Shown here: piece after piece, positions 1 through 12,884 of the stretch
Layout of the letters: every line of letters starts with the position of its first letter
Numbering within the stretch: position 1 is the first letter of the stretch
DNA from: Neofusicoccum parvum
Taxonomy: Eukaryota; Ascomycota; Dothideomycetes; Botryosphaeriales; Botryosphaeriaceae
NCBI GenBank assembly: GCA_020912385.1
Contig: CP087208.1
Location: 1,054,001 to 1,118,000, forward strand
Direction of reading: 5' to 3'
DNA: 64,000 bases
Notes under the pieces: model-generated
Told to the model about the DNA's origin: nothing
Database searches by the model: none
Seen by the model: the letters and a program-made list of their open reading frames with translations, nothing else
Position numbers and translations under genes: made by a program

Positions 1-754
1 GACAGACGGCCGCACATGTCTTTTTTGGGATTTGCTTTTCTTACACACCGTGCAAGAGGATGGCCGACGCTGGCAGCACCTGCATAGACGGACGGACGAT
101 TGTATACGCATCATCACCCCCTCGAGTTCGGCGTTGGCGTGTCGGGTTTACATGAAATGGCATTGTTTAGTTGGATACCACTCTCGCCTCTTTCGAGGCA
201 CAGCAGCTAGTTCTTGACGTCAAGCGACGCCTAGTTTGAATGCTAAGTTTTACGCGTGTCTCTCCGCTGCGGGTCCCTTGATCAGGATCTGAGGAGGTCG
301 TGTCGACCCCACTTTGCCATCGCAGGAAATGTCGGATTCCTGCGCAGGCGGAGCGGCATTCCTCGCCACCGCGCCTTGTGCCTTGCATGCTTAGCCCGCG
401 AGCTTCGCGAAGCTTGTGCAGGAGGCGCCTCCCTCACGGCGAAGCATCAAGATGAGGCTCGTCGGCGCCAGATTGCCATCGGCGGGGCCCTGCGCCGGGG
501 TGAGCCTAGGCAGAAATTTCGCAGGGCGCAATGGTCGCGGCTGGCGCCGGCCAGGAAACCGCGGGAAAGGGTCGTGGCAAGCGCGTTTCGACCTCTGTGA
601 ACGCCTGGATGAACATCAGGGATGAAGCAAAGCTGGCCGCACCACGCCGCCACGCGGCCTCCCGATCTGCCCTCCGCCTCCTCATCAATGGCCCGCTAAA
701 CACCAAACGCCGTTTCCGCTCCCGAACGCCATGATACCGTAGTACTGAGCAACC
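1..754. other. Intergenic region, left edge
   Basis: No recognisable gene. The short frames here overlap on both strands and carry no known motif. The last part is the promoter and leader of the DUF3431 gene that starts at 755. Confidence 0.6.
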
Positions 755-2038
755 ATGCGCCGCCGCTCCAACATCCGCCTCGCCCTCTACCTGCTGACTC
801 TCGTGCTCATCGCCGGCTACCTGGTCAATCGCCAGCGGGGCAACATCGCCAATGATGCGGAGGACTTGACCTACGAGGAGGACCTGGGCACCTATGCTCC
901 CTCCTCAGCAACCCGCCAGGGCGAGAAGGCCTTCGTCGTCGCCAGCCAGAAAAAGGACGACGTCGACTGGCTCTACACCCACTTCCCCGACTGGACCAAG
1001 TACAGATACATCGTCGACGACCCGAAGGCGGAGCTGCCGGTGCCCACGAACAAGGGAAGGGAATCCATGGTGTATCTCACGTACGGCTCCCGTTCCAGCC
1101 GCGACCCCCGCCGTCTGCTAACACCGTCGCCATCTGGCAGCTTCATCATCGACAACTACGACGACCTGCCCGACTACACGCTGTTCCTGCACCCGACCCG
1201 GTACCAATGGCACAACGACGACCCGGACTACGACGGCCTGATGGTGCTACGCAACTTCCAGCTGCCCTACCTCGAGCAGGAGGGCTACGTCAATCTGCGG
1301 TGCGCGTGGCAGCTGGGCTGCCCGAACGAGATCAAGCCGTACGAGAATGACGCGCGCGAGAAGCAGCAGCAGGGCCACGCTGGCAACTCATACTACCACG
1401 CCTTCCAGGAGATCTTCGGGCCGGACCGCGAGGTTCCGCGTGAGGTGGGGGTCAGCTGCTGCGCCCAGTTCGGCCTGACGAGGGACAAGGTGCGCGAGAT
1501 CAAGAGGACTGAATACGTGCGGCTGAGGGAGTGGCTGGCGAAGACGCCGTTGACCGACGCTATCAGCGGGCGTGTGATGGAGTATTCGTGGCATGGTAAG
1601 TCTGGCCAAGGCCCTCCCTTTCTCTGCCCGATGTTGCTTCGATTCTGGGCTATTCCTGCCATGCTGCTGCTCTACGGGGCGTTGATGCGTTGCGTAATTT
1701 CTTCTGCACACCGTCATGCGCAGCCTCCCGAAATTGGCGCCTCGGGCAGCATTCGCAGCAGCATATCGGGGCAACAGCACAGTCAATTGCATGACGCAAG
1801 GTGTCACTAATCAACTTGGCGTACAGTCTGGTTCGGGAAAGAAGCTGTGCACTGCCCATCAGCGCAGGAGTGCTACTGTAAAGTGTTCGGACAATGCAAT
1901 CTCAAGTGTCCCGAGATCGGAATGTGCGATGGGCGCTACATTCTACCGCCCTTTTCGACGCTCCCGGAAGGCTGGCCTTACGTTGGATGGGACTCGAGTC
2001 CGCGCGAAAGAGTGGTGGAACTTGATATCCCTAGCTAG
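755..2038 (+). CDS. DUF3431 family membrane-anchored protein
   Basis: Two exons, 755..1595 and 1827..2038, about 350 residues. The intron has donor GTAAGT and acceptor ACAG, and splicing restores the frame to give a conserved-looking join (YSWHVWFGKEAVHCP). An N-terminal hydrophobic segment at residues 8-24, preceded by RRR, suggests a type II signal anchor in the secretory pathway. DUF3431 hallmarks include WLYTHFPDW, the FLHPTRYQWHNDDPDYDG block and a Cys-rich C-terminal tail (HCPSAQECYCKVFGQC). The molecular role of the family is unknown; a Golgi glycosyltransferase-like function is sometimes suspected but nothing here proves it. The unspliced frame runs into the intron and ends at 1810, so the second exon is needed. 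Confidence 0.88.
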
Positions 2039-3550
2039 GTAGGCTAGTTTCTGAAGAATGGAGCACCGAGTACAAAAGCATAGCCTTGTGCTAGCATCAC
2101 CCGCACATGGTGTCATATTGGCCCCTGTAGTAGTGGGGCTCGATGGTCACATTGATGGGGGGATGCATATAGCGAGTCTTTGCCCGATAAACATACAATA
2201 TCCCGAGTATGTACCCGAGTATAAGGGCAGCCATTGGGAAGTACTACCCCTCCCGCGTCTATCAGTGGCGCAAGGAAGGTCTAGACTGAGCACGTTTATC
2301 TGTCAAGACACGAGTCCAGCATGCTTAACGGGGCGTCTTTGCAGCGCACATCCCTCAGCCTTGCTACGTGTCGGAACTTTCCAAGGCCACGTGCCAATTC
2401 GTTGAGCGGGGCTTCTCTCTGGGGTGATGTCTCCTGTCATCCGAGACTTTGCAGCGATTGATGGCCCAATATACCTGTTGTTTGAGCGTAAGTATCAGCT
2501 TACTGATGCTGTCTTCAGCCATGTCCGGAGCCGGAATGGTAGCGTGCAGAATAAGCACACGACGCGCAGAGCCGCAGCAGCCGCGGACCAGCTTCGCCGT
2601 ACGGCCTAGTGCAAGAGCACCGAGGCAGATGAGAAGGCGCAGAGGTAACAGTGGGGGCGGGGAGTGAGGGATGCGACGAGGCTGAAGGTGGAGCCGCGGA
2701 GCAGCTGGGGACGGCGGCCAATTGGCGGACGCGATTTGAGCCTCATTGTGTCGCATTTGCATTCCACACCCCTGCGGCCATGCGCCTTCTGAACTCTGTC
2801 TGAAAAAACCTCAAGCTAGCGGGTGGGCTCGGGATCATGTGGCCACCCATTATTCATATTTGATCAGCCTCGCCCTCTTGTCAGACTGCAAAGCGTGCCT
2901 GTGGAGCTGGCTGGGCCGCGCAGGTGCTCCTGTCTCTGCCCGGCGGTGGCTGAGTGGCCTCGCCCTGCTTAAGACACGAGGAGCAAGATTCCGCAACCGG
3001 ACCGGCCTGCCCAGCCATGCGGCTCTTCGCGCAGCAGCACTGCGGGGCGCCTGAAATCTCGACGCCGCGGATCTCTCCCGGCACATGCACCATCCCGCCC
3101 TTTCGGAGTCTTTCTCCAAATGCTAGCCGTGCCATTATCTTAGACAGCGCTGTAATACCGCCGCTTTAACCCCAGCCTTTCGCTCGCTGATCCCAACCGC
3201 GCAAGGCTGCGACAGATCGGGAATGCGGCTCTTTCCCCTCCTTGCTTTTAACCTCCAGCCCTCCTGCCCCCTCTCACTTCCGCACGCATGATATGATGGT
3301 TCCCCCAAACGTTTTTATTTCAACTAAGAACACTCGCAGGAGATCTCAATCGATTCCGCCATTCGTTTCAGCCCGCTCTCCACATTTCGCAGTCGCAGCG
3401 ACCGACGTCTCCTCTGCAACGAACTTGTAACGACCTTTCCTGTTAGACTTTTCTGGGCGGCTGTCTGCACTGTTGGTTTCTCGCGTCTTAATCGCTTTCT
3501 CTCTGCTTCTTGGGCATTCGGAGCAATTGGAGTGGCAAAAGTCCTTCTTG
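2039..3550. other. Intergenic region
   Basis: About 1.5 kb with only short overlapping frames and no recognisable domain. The last few hundred bases are pyrimidine-rich and probably form the promoter and leader of the F-box gene. Confidence 0.55.
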
Positions 3551-6053
3551 ATGAAGCAAAATCTTGACCGTCTTCCCTATGATATTCTGTTCAATATCGC
3601 TGGCCGACTATCCTTTTCAGACGTTATTCATCTCAGTCTAACATGTAGACAACTGTATCAACTACGGAACGAAAGCACCCTGTGCCGGAAAACTGTCCAG
3701 GTAAGCATCGCTCGTGAGATAAACCCCTCAGTTACGCAGCCGCTGCTGTCAGCCCAGCTAACGATGTGTGCAGAATCACGCGCCGTTCACAAAGGAAGCC
3801 CGATTGGCTGCAAAAGAAAAGATATCATACCGCCAAGCACTGGAACGCATATATTCTAGACGCGGATCCTTTGCTACAGCCACTCCTAGCTCCACCTGTG
3901 TTATCGGGTACGGGTCCTCATTTATCTACCGTCAGAATGTCATATGCTATATGTCACATGGCATCATCCACACACTTTCTGTGCTCAAGCCCTCTTACAA
4001 AGCGGATATTGACACCCGCCCAATGGTCGCTTGGCTCTCAGCGAATCACTTTGGTACCACAGAAATCCAGCCGGAGATCAGCTTGCTGCACTACAGTGAC
4101 GGAATAGTGTCACTGCATTTCGACTATAGCGAGACAGAGCTGTGCTATCCGGGGCGCGATGACGACCACTGGCTTATTTATGTGGAACTCGGCAAGTTTA
4201 ATCCCATGACCGGAGCAGGCGTCAATGTCATAAAGCCTCCTGCAGGTGCTAGCAAGCTGTTTGTTCGAAACACTGCCAATTACCTTTTGTACGGGACTCA
4301 CACAGGGCTTGGGGCCCACGGACACCATGAGTGGAAGATACACAGCCATTCGCTGGCGGGCGACGATCAGCCCGCACCCAACACTCCTGCACTCCAGCTA
4401 GACGAGTTCGTTGGCTCAGACATCGGGTCGACCGTGGCCTTTGAGATCCACGACGGCTACTTCTATGCCGTGTCTAACCAGACATCATTCGTCGTGGAGG
4501 AAGTGGATTGGACGTCGTTCTACCACTGCCTCCGCTTCCCCCTGGACCGACCGGTGAAGGAGGCGCTTCAGGTCAACACCAGGGTCTACCGCCGCCAACA
4601 CGCCGAAGGGCCAATCAACGACTCGTGGACCGACCTAAGCCTGCAGGCCGACGAGAAAACAAACAGGCTCCAGATTGTTGAGGCCCGACGAGAATGGCGG
4701 AACGGGGGCAGCAAGCAAGAACGCACCTTTTACACCCGGGAAGTGACCTTCCCGAACCGGTCAGAAATTAGAAGGCGAGGAGACGACGTGAACGGGGCGG
4801 TGGCGGATCAGGACGTGGACATGCAGTCAGCCTCACCGACGTCAGCCCTGGCAACGGCGCCCTCCGACGCCACCCTAGAAGAGGACGACGGTGATGAAGA
4901 CGACGACGCAGTCGGGTCAGCATCATCCCAGGTTCCACTCCTTCCTGCCGACGATCTCCTTGTCCAGACGCTGAGTTCAGGCAACAATCCCCACTATGCC
5001 CCGGAGGAGGAGCGTCTTCCCCGCTCCTACCACCCGGAGCGTCGCCACGAAGACGGTCTCTCCAATCCCACAGCCTTCATCCTCGCCCGCACCAAGTTCC
5101 GCACCTACAACCTTTCGTGCAGCGCCTTTTTCGACCTCGTCGAGGACGACAAGTGCTGCCCAGACGTCAGCGCCGTCGGCGGCCCACCGTGCCTGCGCCT
5201 GCGCATTGGCGCGCGCAGGCGCTCACCATTCCTACCTGTCCCGTCCACCCCGGATGCCTGCGACGATGCCGACGAGAAAGGTAAGGGTAGGGCGTCGGCG
5301 GTCGAAGAGCATGGTGCTACGGTCGACTTGACGCAGCAGCAGCACCTCCCGCCGTACGAGGACCGCTTCGTCTACCCGCCCATCGGGATGTGGCCACCAC
5401 CCGGCAAGGCCACCGATGCAGCCCTTTCTCCTAGCAGCGATGATTTTGGCAAGGAAGCAGCGAAGAGGCTCTGCAGCCACCGTCTGCACGGCATCCTCAA
5501 CGCGTCGCCTTCGCCTCCCGCGGTGCCCGTCGCGTGCGAGCATGTGGCCGCGCCTGTGGCGTCGTCGCAAGAGACAGACGCTCTGCTCTCATCGCCTTCT
5601 TCTGATCCGTTCTCAGCTTTCTCTCAGACTTCCTTCTCGTCCGCGCTCTCCTTGTCCTCGGCGGCGAGCTCGACGGCGGCGGCGGCGGCGGCGTACACAC
5701 CGCCTCCCCCGGCAACGGAGATTCTGGCGGCTGCCGACGAGCGGAGCGTCGTGTTCCTGCGGCGGCCGAAGTACGGGAGCGGCGAGCGGAGCGGGGCGAT
5801 CGTGCTGGTGAGCTTCGATCGCGGGATCGAGGCCGAGACGCTGGCGTACAGGGTCGGCGGCGGGCAGCAGGGACAGGCGGCGGCGGCGACGGAGAGGAAG
5901 GACAGCGGGATTGCGCTCGGCGGGGAGTTGAGGGTGGATACGAAGCTGGGGGACAAGGAAGGCGGGGACCAGACGATGCTGTGGAAGAGGGATTGGTGCT
6001 GGGATAGGAAGTGTGCGTGCGTTGGGAAGAGAGCGGCATGCGGGCTGGCTTGA
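3551..6053 (+). CDS. F-box domain protein
   Basis: Two exons, 3551..3700 and 3774..6053, 809 residues. The first exon encodes an F-box at about residues 4-46 (LDRLPYDILFNIAGRLSFSD, then LSLTCRQLY). F-box proteins bind Skp1 and bring substrates to SCF ubiquitin ligases; the substrate here is unknown. The 73 nt intron is phase 0 (CAG/GTAAGC, acceptor TGTGCAG). The body has no domain I recognise. Residues after about 330 are acidic, Ser- and Pro-rich and probably disordered, with a poly-Ala run (AAAAAAA) near position 5680. The ATG at 3551 was chosen because the frame upstream opens only with a TTG. Confidence 0.85.
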
Positions 6054-7758
6054 TGGCTGATGACGCTAGGGGGACAAGGAAAAAAGTAATGCGCTGCTGC
6101 TTCCTAGTTCTTGGTTCGGTGGGGACTTGTCTGGGGGTATATGCTTAGGTGTACATGGATATATACTTAGTTATGATTATTAGAATAAGCTTCGGTTGGT
6201 CGGAAAGGCAAGCATTGTGAGTCCCACTCCACGCTGCCTCAGCCCGAAAAGACACCCTCGCCGTTCTCTACGTGCTCGTCCCTCGGATGAATCCCTTCAA
6301 GGTGCCATGGCCGACAGCCCGCAACATGGTCGTCGGCTTGGCCGTGGGGAGTTGAAGCATGCAGCCGGATGCGGATCTACCCGGGCCAGTGCTGCAGCTC
6401 CCCGCGCGCGAGTGTCTGCAATTCTCGGCGGACGCAGGACCTGGCGCAGTCGGCTTCACATGCGAACGAGCCGTGGCAGCGTGGAAAAACTTGCTTGGGG
6501 CGAGACGGCCCGCTGCGACGGGGTTTCAGACGGGCCAGGTGTTTCATCAATCCGATGCGTTTCTGGCGCGCCGGTGCACAGGATTCCAGAATCGCGGGGA
6601 AAAAGAGATCACGCCAATCTCAATGGCTGCGTCGTCGCCAATGATGCCGCCGCGGGCTCCCAGACGTGTCACTCTCTTAATTTTCGTCGCCCGGACCCTC
6701 CACGGTGTCACCCTGGGCTGCTTGCTGCTGCCCCCTTCTCCCACCGCCTCACCGCGTGATTGCGGGAGACATCTCGAGAGCCTCCGCGCTGACAGCGGGT
6801 CCGCGGCTTTTTTCGCTCGTCCTCACCGACCTTTTGGCCCTGGGACTGACTCCAGAAAGCCATGGCTCGCGTTAGCCGCGCGGGTAGGGCGAGCCAGCCA
6901 ACGGCCCAAGGGTCGTGAAACAAAATTCTTTGGCTGCCACCATGTGGACCGCCTGAACTAAGCTTAATTTGCGAGCCGGGGATGACTTCATAGCCATGGC
7001 CCGCGGCCCTCTGGTACCTTGGTGCGTCCAACGGCGCCGCTGCCCTGTGCTGTGCTGTGCGGCTCAGCACGGCACGTCTCCTTGCGCTGTTGCGCCGGCG
7101 GCAGTGGGCGGAGTGACGAGCACCACGAGGTGGCTGTGAAGGATTGCCACTGAGGATCAGCCCAGCAGTGTCCGTGTCCGTGTCCGTCGAGCAGCGGCGA
7201 AACGACAACCACCGCGGTGGGCCGCAGGGAGTGGGCTCGCTGGTCCGGCAACAGTCGTCCTTGGTTGTGTCTGCCTGAGCCGCCCGGCTGAATGCTGCAA
7301 TTGCCAGTGGAGCTTGTGGGGAGCAGGTCGCGCTAGCCGGCGTTGGGTGCATCTCGCGCCTGCGCCTGTGTGCATGTTGCCTGGACAGGGCCCTGGGCCG
7401 GCGGACGGCCAGTGTGGCTGCGCCTCGCGGGGCGCAAGGAATTAATCTCCCTGCTCTCTCTGCGGCCGCTTCTCCTCCATTCTTCAACAACATCCGCCAT
7501 CCTCATCTCTCCACCCGCCCGTCCGTCCGCGCAGCAGCCTTCGGCATTTGACGCGCAGCGCAACGCCCCCGCCAGCTCCCGCAATCGACGGCCCGACCGC
7601 TGCCGGCCGCCCCAGCGCCCCTTACCGCGCCGTTCGAAGCAGCCCGAGCATCAGTCAGCCCTCTGCATAACGTCATCCGCACTCTTCCGCGAGCTTAATC
7701 TGCCCGCATCCCCGGCCTCCGTCCGACTGCCCGCCTTTCTCGACTCAACTCCACCATC
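6054..7758. other. Intergenic region and CT-rich leader of the syntaxin gene
   Basis: About 1.7 kb without a supportable gene. The overlapping frames on both strands are GC-rich shadows. Bases 7440-7758 are rich in C and T, as in leaders of strongly expressed fungal genes, and probably form the 5' UTR of the syntaxin gene. Confidence 0.55.
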
Positions 7759-8950
7759 ATGTCTCACGGCGGCTACCAACAGTACGGCGGCAATCCGTAC
7801 GGCGGCGAGAACCCATACGGTCAGTCCACCGGCGGCGGCGCCGGCTATGGCGCCTCTAATCCCTACGGCGGCCAGGTACGTTTTGCATCACCCGCCCAAG
7901 TCTGTTTCGCCGGCGCAATGGCAGCAGAAGCGCCCCGTGTGACAAGCATCGAGCCGGCTAGCTAACCCGCGCGCTCGCGGCATTGCTCCACGCAGGACCA
8001 GAATGACTACGCACACGACTCCAATTATGCCGAGATGGGCAATCTGAACGGCCCGCCCCAGCAGTCTTCGCGCGTCATGGGCACCGACGAGTTCCTGGCG
8101 CGCGTCGATGGCGCGAAGCAGCGCATCCGCCAGCTCACCTCGCAGATCACCGAGATCTCCACCATCCACCAGCGCCTACTGTCCGACGCCGGCTCGTCCG
8201 GCGCAAACCAGCAGCTCGAGCACTTGACCTCGCAGACCCAGATCCTCAACACTCAGATCAAGGACGAGATCAAGTTCCTCGAGACCGACGCCGCCCGCAC
8301 CGGCGGCAACCCCACCAAGGACAGCCAGATCCGCAACCTCAAGAACAGCTTCACCTCCGAGCTCCAGAGCTACCAGAAGATCGAGGCCGAGTACCGCGAG
8401 CGCTACCGCGAGCAGATCAAGCGCCAGATCCGCATCGTCAACCCCGAGGCCTCGGAGGCGGAAGTGAACGAGGCTGCCCAGCAAGAATGGGGCACTGAAG
8501 GCATTTTCCAGACTGCTGTAAGTTTTCGTGCCGATTCTGTGGTGAATGTAGCCGCAGCTGCTAACCGTGATTCCTGAACAGCTCAAGTCCAACCGCTCCG
8601 CGCAAGCCAACAGCGTTCTTGGCGCCGTTCGTGCGCGCCACAATGATATCCAGCGCATCGAGAAGACCATGTCGGAACTTGCCCTCCTGTTCACTCAGCT
8701 GAATGAGCAGGTTGTTCTGCAGGAAGACCAGGTTGTGAAGGGCGAGCAACAGACGGAGGGTGTCTACCAACAGGCCCAGGCCGCGAACACTGAGCTTGAC
8801 AAGGGTATCGAGCACATCAAGCGCCGTAATCGCCTGCGCCGCTGGACTTTGTTCGTCTTTATCCTGATCATCTGTATCATCGCCCTCGTCCTCGGTCTGT
8901 ACTTTGGCCTGCGGAAGAACAACAACGGAAACAACAACAACAACCCCTAA
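7759..8950 (+). CDS. SSO1: Plasma-membrane syntaxin (t-SNARE), Sso1/Sso2 type
   Basis: Three exons, 7759..7875, 7996..8517 and 8582..8950, 335 residues. The N-terminus is Tyr/Gly/Asn-rich (QYGGNPYGGENPYG), usual for Pezizomycotina Sso proteins. An Habc three-helix bundle spans about residues 55-190, followed by a Qa-SNARE coiled coil (HNDIQRIEKTMSELALLFTQ and onward) and a C-terminal membrane anchor (WTLFVFILIICIIALVLGLY) with a short Asn-rich tail. Sso syntaxins pair with the Sec9 and Snc SNAREs in exocytosis at the plasma membrane and hyphal tip. Both introns are phase 0. The start sits just before the conserved N-terminal block. Exact orthology to SSO1 is by family resemblance. Confidence 0.93.
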
Positions 8951-9708
8951 ACGCCCTGATTTTTTTTACCGGCGCAGAGGCTACGTCCGTGTGGGGATGC
9001 GAGTTCTTGGAGAGCTTGGAGCGGCCTTGATTCAAGAGCGGAAGCCGGATCAGGAATCAATCAGCACGGCTCAGGCACGCATGCAGAGCTTGGCTGGCTG
9101 GCTGACAAGGGAGACGAGGCGGAGTTGTAGGAGATGAGTAAGAGGATGACTAAATGGGCTGGGCTGACATACGTGGAGGGTGTAATACTATCTCTTCTCT
9201 CTTTTTACGACGAAAAGTCTCGACGACGGAGGGGGGGCTGGGATCGAACGGGATGTCAATGTGGGGATACAAGATCATCCTCTGGAGCTTTTTACATGAG
9301 ACCATGGGCTGGATGGGTGGGTTTGATGAATCCTGTTTTTGGGTCAATTTCTTGCTTCTTGTTCATGCGAGGGCATGAGAAAGGACTGATTGGGTGGCTA
9401 TCTCAAGCCGGGGTTTTATGCTTCTACCGATTAACGATTCTTCCATAGTACATACTACTAATAATGCACGGCTTCACTATACATATATCACTCTATAATT
9501 TAATTGTTTTTTGCATTGCTGGTATGTAGTTCTGTCATAGTTCTCTCAAATTCCCTTTCGTTCGCTTCATCTCCTAAGTATCTGTCGTCTTCCACTCACT
9601 CACCTGGTTTTCACTACTGAACTATCTATTTCTTTTCACCGATTTGCCAAAATCACTCACATCACCGTCGCCATTTCAAAACCATCGGCCACCCACATCC
9701 TCTTTCTC
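8951..9708. other. Convergent 3' intergenic region
   Basis: This lies between the 3' ends of the syntaxin gene and ELP2. It becomes AT-rich from about 9420 and should hold both transcription ends. A GTTCGATCCC-like sequence near 9243 on the minus strand resembles a tRNA B box, but no cloverleaf forms around it. Confidence 0.55.
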
Positions 9709-12526
9709 TCAAACGTTCACTCCATATATCCTCACACTCCCATCCTCGCTTCCAACCGCCAACTCCAACTCCCTGCCATCATCCCCACCTCCACAGTCCT
9801 GCTTCTGAGCCAGGGGTCTCCACGCCAGCGCATTGACAACGTCACTCGGTACGACATCCCTCTCCACAGCCGTCATCCTGCCCGCGTCTTCCCCCTCAAC
9901 CACGTCGCTCCAATCAGCCGCGAAGCTCCCAACCAGCACATCGCCCTTCTCCGTGCCGAATGCCAGGACGATCCTGCACTTCGAGACGACGTTCGGATGG
10001 AATGCTATCGCCGTGACAGGCCCTGGGGCCGGGAGGGTTGTTAGGAGGGTCACGGTTGCCGAGTTGTTCACGGGTTGGTCTGGTGAGGATGTCCAGGAGA
10101 GGCGCCAGAGCTTGACCTTGGAGTCGCGGCCGGCGGTCGCGAAGACGCGGGCAGCCTCGGTGGATCGAGGCGACGGCGGCGGCGCCCACGACGCGCCGAG
10201 CAGCATGCGCGAGTGCGCCTTCTCCTGGGCGTGGAGGAGGGCGTAGGTGGGCCCTCTGCTTTCCCCGCCCTCCTCTGCCCGGCGAGCCCAGACGCCGAAC
10301 ACGCGGTCACGCCCGACGCTCAGGAGGAGGTCGTCCGCGGCCTCGGGCCCGCCGGAGAACGCGAGGCCGGTGACGGTCAGGCTGTGCAACCGCATGCTGG
10401 GGGCCTTTTCATCGGTGAAGGAAACCTGCCGCCACCCCGCGGTCTCGTACAGCCGGATCACGGCGTGGTCGACGGACGTGGCGCGGCAGGCGGTCGCGAC
10501 GACGGAGCCGTCGTGGGCGGCTGCGGCGGCGCTGATCTCGTAGCCGTGGCCGTACAGCTTCTCGGCTTCGGGCCAGAGGAGGTGGCGCGAGAGGTGGTCT
10601 TCGGTGGGCGGGTGGGCGAGCTGCTGCGTTGCGGTGGCAGCGGGTTTGGCGTCTTCGTCGGCGGGGGCGGGGGTTTCGTCGCTCGCCGTCTCTATGGCTT
10701 TGTTGGACAGGCCGAGCACGGGGATGTTGGCTGCGTCGGGCAGCTTGACGCCGGCGACGGCGGCGGACTCGCTGGTCGCGTCGATGCCGCAGTGCCGGGA
10801 CAGCAGGGCCGCGACGGCGGACGGCTGGTCGAAGACGCGGAGGAGCTTCTCGTCGGCGCCGGAGACGAAGCGGAGGGGGCTGAGGGGTGCCAGGCAGTTG
10901 AGGTCGTAGCCGTGGATCTGCGGGCGCGAGAACTCGTGCCACGAGGCCGCGGAGGAGCGCTTCCACTGCGCGAACTGGCGGGTCGTCTGGTCCGCGCTGG
11001 TGGTGAGGAGGTACGAGCCGTCGCGCGCCCACTTGACGTCGCGGACGGAGCGGACGTGGCCGGTCACGGCGATGCGTTGGGTCCAGCCGTCCTCGTCGAC
11101 CTCAGCTCCGTCGGTCCACCCCCTCGTCCACAGCCTCCAGCCTCCAGTCCGCCCGAGGGAGACGACGGATCGCCCGTCCGGCGACCACAGCCCAACCCAG
11201 AACCCGCCGACGCTGCCCGTCGCCGTCGTCGCGCCTTTCTGCGCCGAGATCTCGCCCAGCCGCGTCACGCTGACCCAGACGCCGGACGTGGCGTCGGCCT
11301 CCCAGACGGTGATGGAGTTGTCCGCGGACGTGGTCAGGAGCTGCAGCCCGCCGGCGCCGGCCTGGCGCCTCCACTGCGCCGAGTAGATCCAGTCCTCGTG
11401 GCCGACCAGCAGCGCCTCGAACGTCACCGAGTACGGCGCGCCGGCGGCGTCGGCGAGCCGGTGCGCCTTGTTGTGCAGGCTGCGGCCCAGGGCGCCGCCG
11501 GCCATCGCCGGGTCCGGGGCCACGGCGGCGGCGCTGGCCGGGAGCGCCGTGCCGGCGTGGATGCGCCAGAGCCGCGTGTACTTGTCTTGGCTGGCGGAGG
11601 CGAGGAGGAGGTCCGAGGTCGAGGTCGAGGTCGAGGTCGAGGGCTCGGCGGCGAAGGCGAGCGAGCGGATCCAGTCCTCGTGGCCTTTGAGCGTGGCGGC
11701 GAGGGCGAAGGTGGTGTCTTGTTGCTGGACGTAGATCTGGATGTAGTTCTTGGTGCCGGCGGAGGCGAGGACGAGGGTGGAAGGGGAGAGGCGGGCGAGG
11801 GCGATGGAGAGGGGAAAGTAGGCGGTTTTGGGGTCTTGCTTGAGGTCGATGGTCTGGAGCAGCTCGGCACCCGTTGAGCCGTCGTCTTTGCGTGAGAGCC
11901 TCCAGCTCCTGATCGTGGCGTCGGCGGCGCCGGAGACGAAAATGTCGGTGTCTGGTAGGACGGCGATGGCGTTGATGGATGCGGTGTGGGCGGTCAACAC
12001 CTCCTTCTGCTGGAAGCCTGTTGGGGAGGAGGCGTCACTGGCCCATATCCTGATGGTGTTGTCGGCGGCTCCGCTTAGGATGATTCTCTCCCCACTGTCT
12101 GAGGTAGGGAAGAATTTAACAACGTTGACCGCCTTGGTATGGCCTGGAAGAGCGGCATAACTTCCGCGGTATGTCGGATCCTTTGGCATGGTTAGAGGAG
12201 AGCTGGGAGATAAAAGTCTAGAATGTAAAAAGGAGGGATATATGATATATTTGGAGGCAGCAAGACTGAGATGACATGATGGCGGTGCAGAAGCCTTGCG
12301 GCCACCAAACGAAAGAAGACATCGGATACCGGGCTGAAAAGAGAGGAGACTAGATGGCTTCGGACCCGATGCCGGAAAGCAGAGCGTAACTCACCAGAGG
12401 GCTCCAAAGAACGAGGTTGTTGCCAGCGCCATAGGCCAGCAGGCCGGAGCCGTAGGGGTCCCAGTCAGCGGCGTTGGGGTGTCTGTTGCCGCCCGCGGCG
12501 ATGAAATTGATAGCCACCTGCACCAT
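9709..12526 (-). CDS. ELP2: Elongator complex subunit Elp2 (WD40 protein)
   Basis: Two exons, 12395..12526 and 9709..12180 on the minus strand, 867 residues. The short first exon encodes the diagnostic Elp2 N-terminus (FIAAGGNRHPNAADWDPYGS, then GNNLVLWSPL) and joins in phase 0 to DPTYRGSYAALPGHTKAV. The rest is a double WD40 propeller with repeats such as SGAADNTIRIWAS, LLTTSADNSITVWE and FATAGRDSKVKLWRL, plus the Elp2-type block KLYGHGYEISAAAAA. Elp2 is a scaffold subunit of Elongator, which places the cm5/mcm5 group on wobble U34 of tRNAs. The intron is 214 nt, long for this window. A Ser/Thr run from a GAGGTC-type hexamer repeat lies near 11615-11645. The neighbour head-to-head is URM1, which acts on the same nucleotide. 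Confidence 0.93.
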
Positions 12527-12884
12527 CTCGCCCGCCGTGCTGCCCCGTGCCTGTACGGTGTCTGATTACGCTTCTCCTGGTCCGGGCTTCAGCAGGCCAT
12601 CGACGCGATCATGTGAGCAGGTGGATTGCCTGGGAGGTGGAAGGTCAACACCACCGAAATCTTCGCCCACCACTGCGCTAGCCTCGCGTAAATTTTCCCC
12701 GCGAAGCTGGAGGCTGCCGCGCCCGCCTCGACATCACCGCGCGCGCTGTAAACATCAAACAGAAGCTTCCGCAACAAAATCACTTCCCGTTCGTCCAGCT
12801 TGGCGCTCTCGACTGGACGCTGCGGATAAATAGCGCTCGATCAATTGTCGTCGCAGCCAGGCATCCAGCCACTCCCCCGCAACC
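12527..12884. promoter_or_regulatory. Divergent ELP2/URM1 intergenic promoter region
   Basis: 358 bp separate the two start codons. An AT-rich ATAAATA element at 12826-12832 lies 52-58 bases before the URM1 ATG. No coding frame in the region is supportable. It probably contains both core promoters, so the two genes could be controlled together. Confidence 0.6.

Noticed and set aside
9230..9300. Possible tRNA on the minus strand (GTTCGATCCC-like B box)
   Set aside because: No A box, acceptor stem or anticodon stem can be formed around it.
10213..11877. Long plus-strand open frame (554 codons) antisense to ELP2
   Set aside because: Its composition (Gly/Arg/Glu/Val-rich) is that of a complementary-strand frame in GC-rich coding DNA, and the minus strand encodes clear WD40 repeats.
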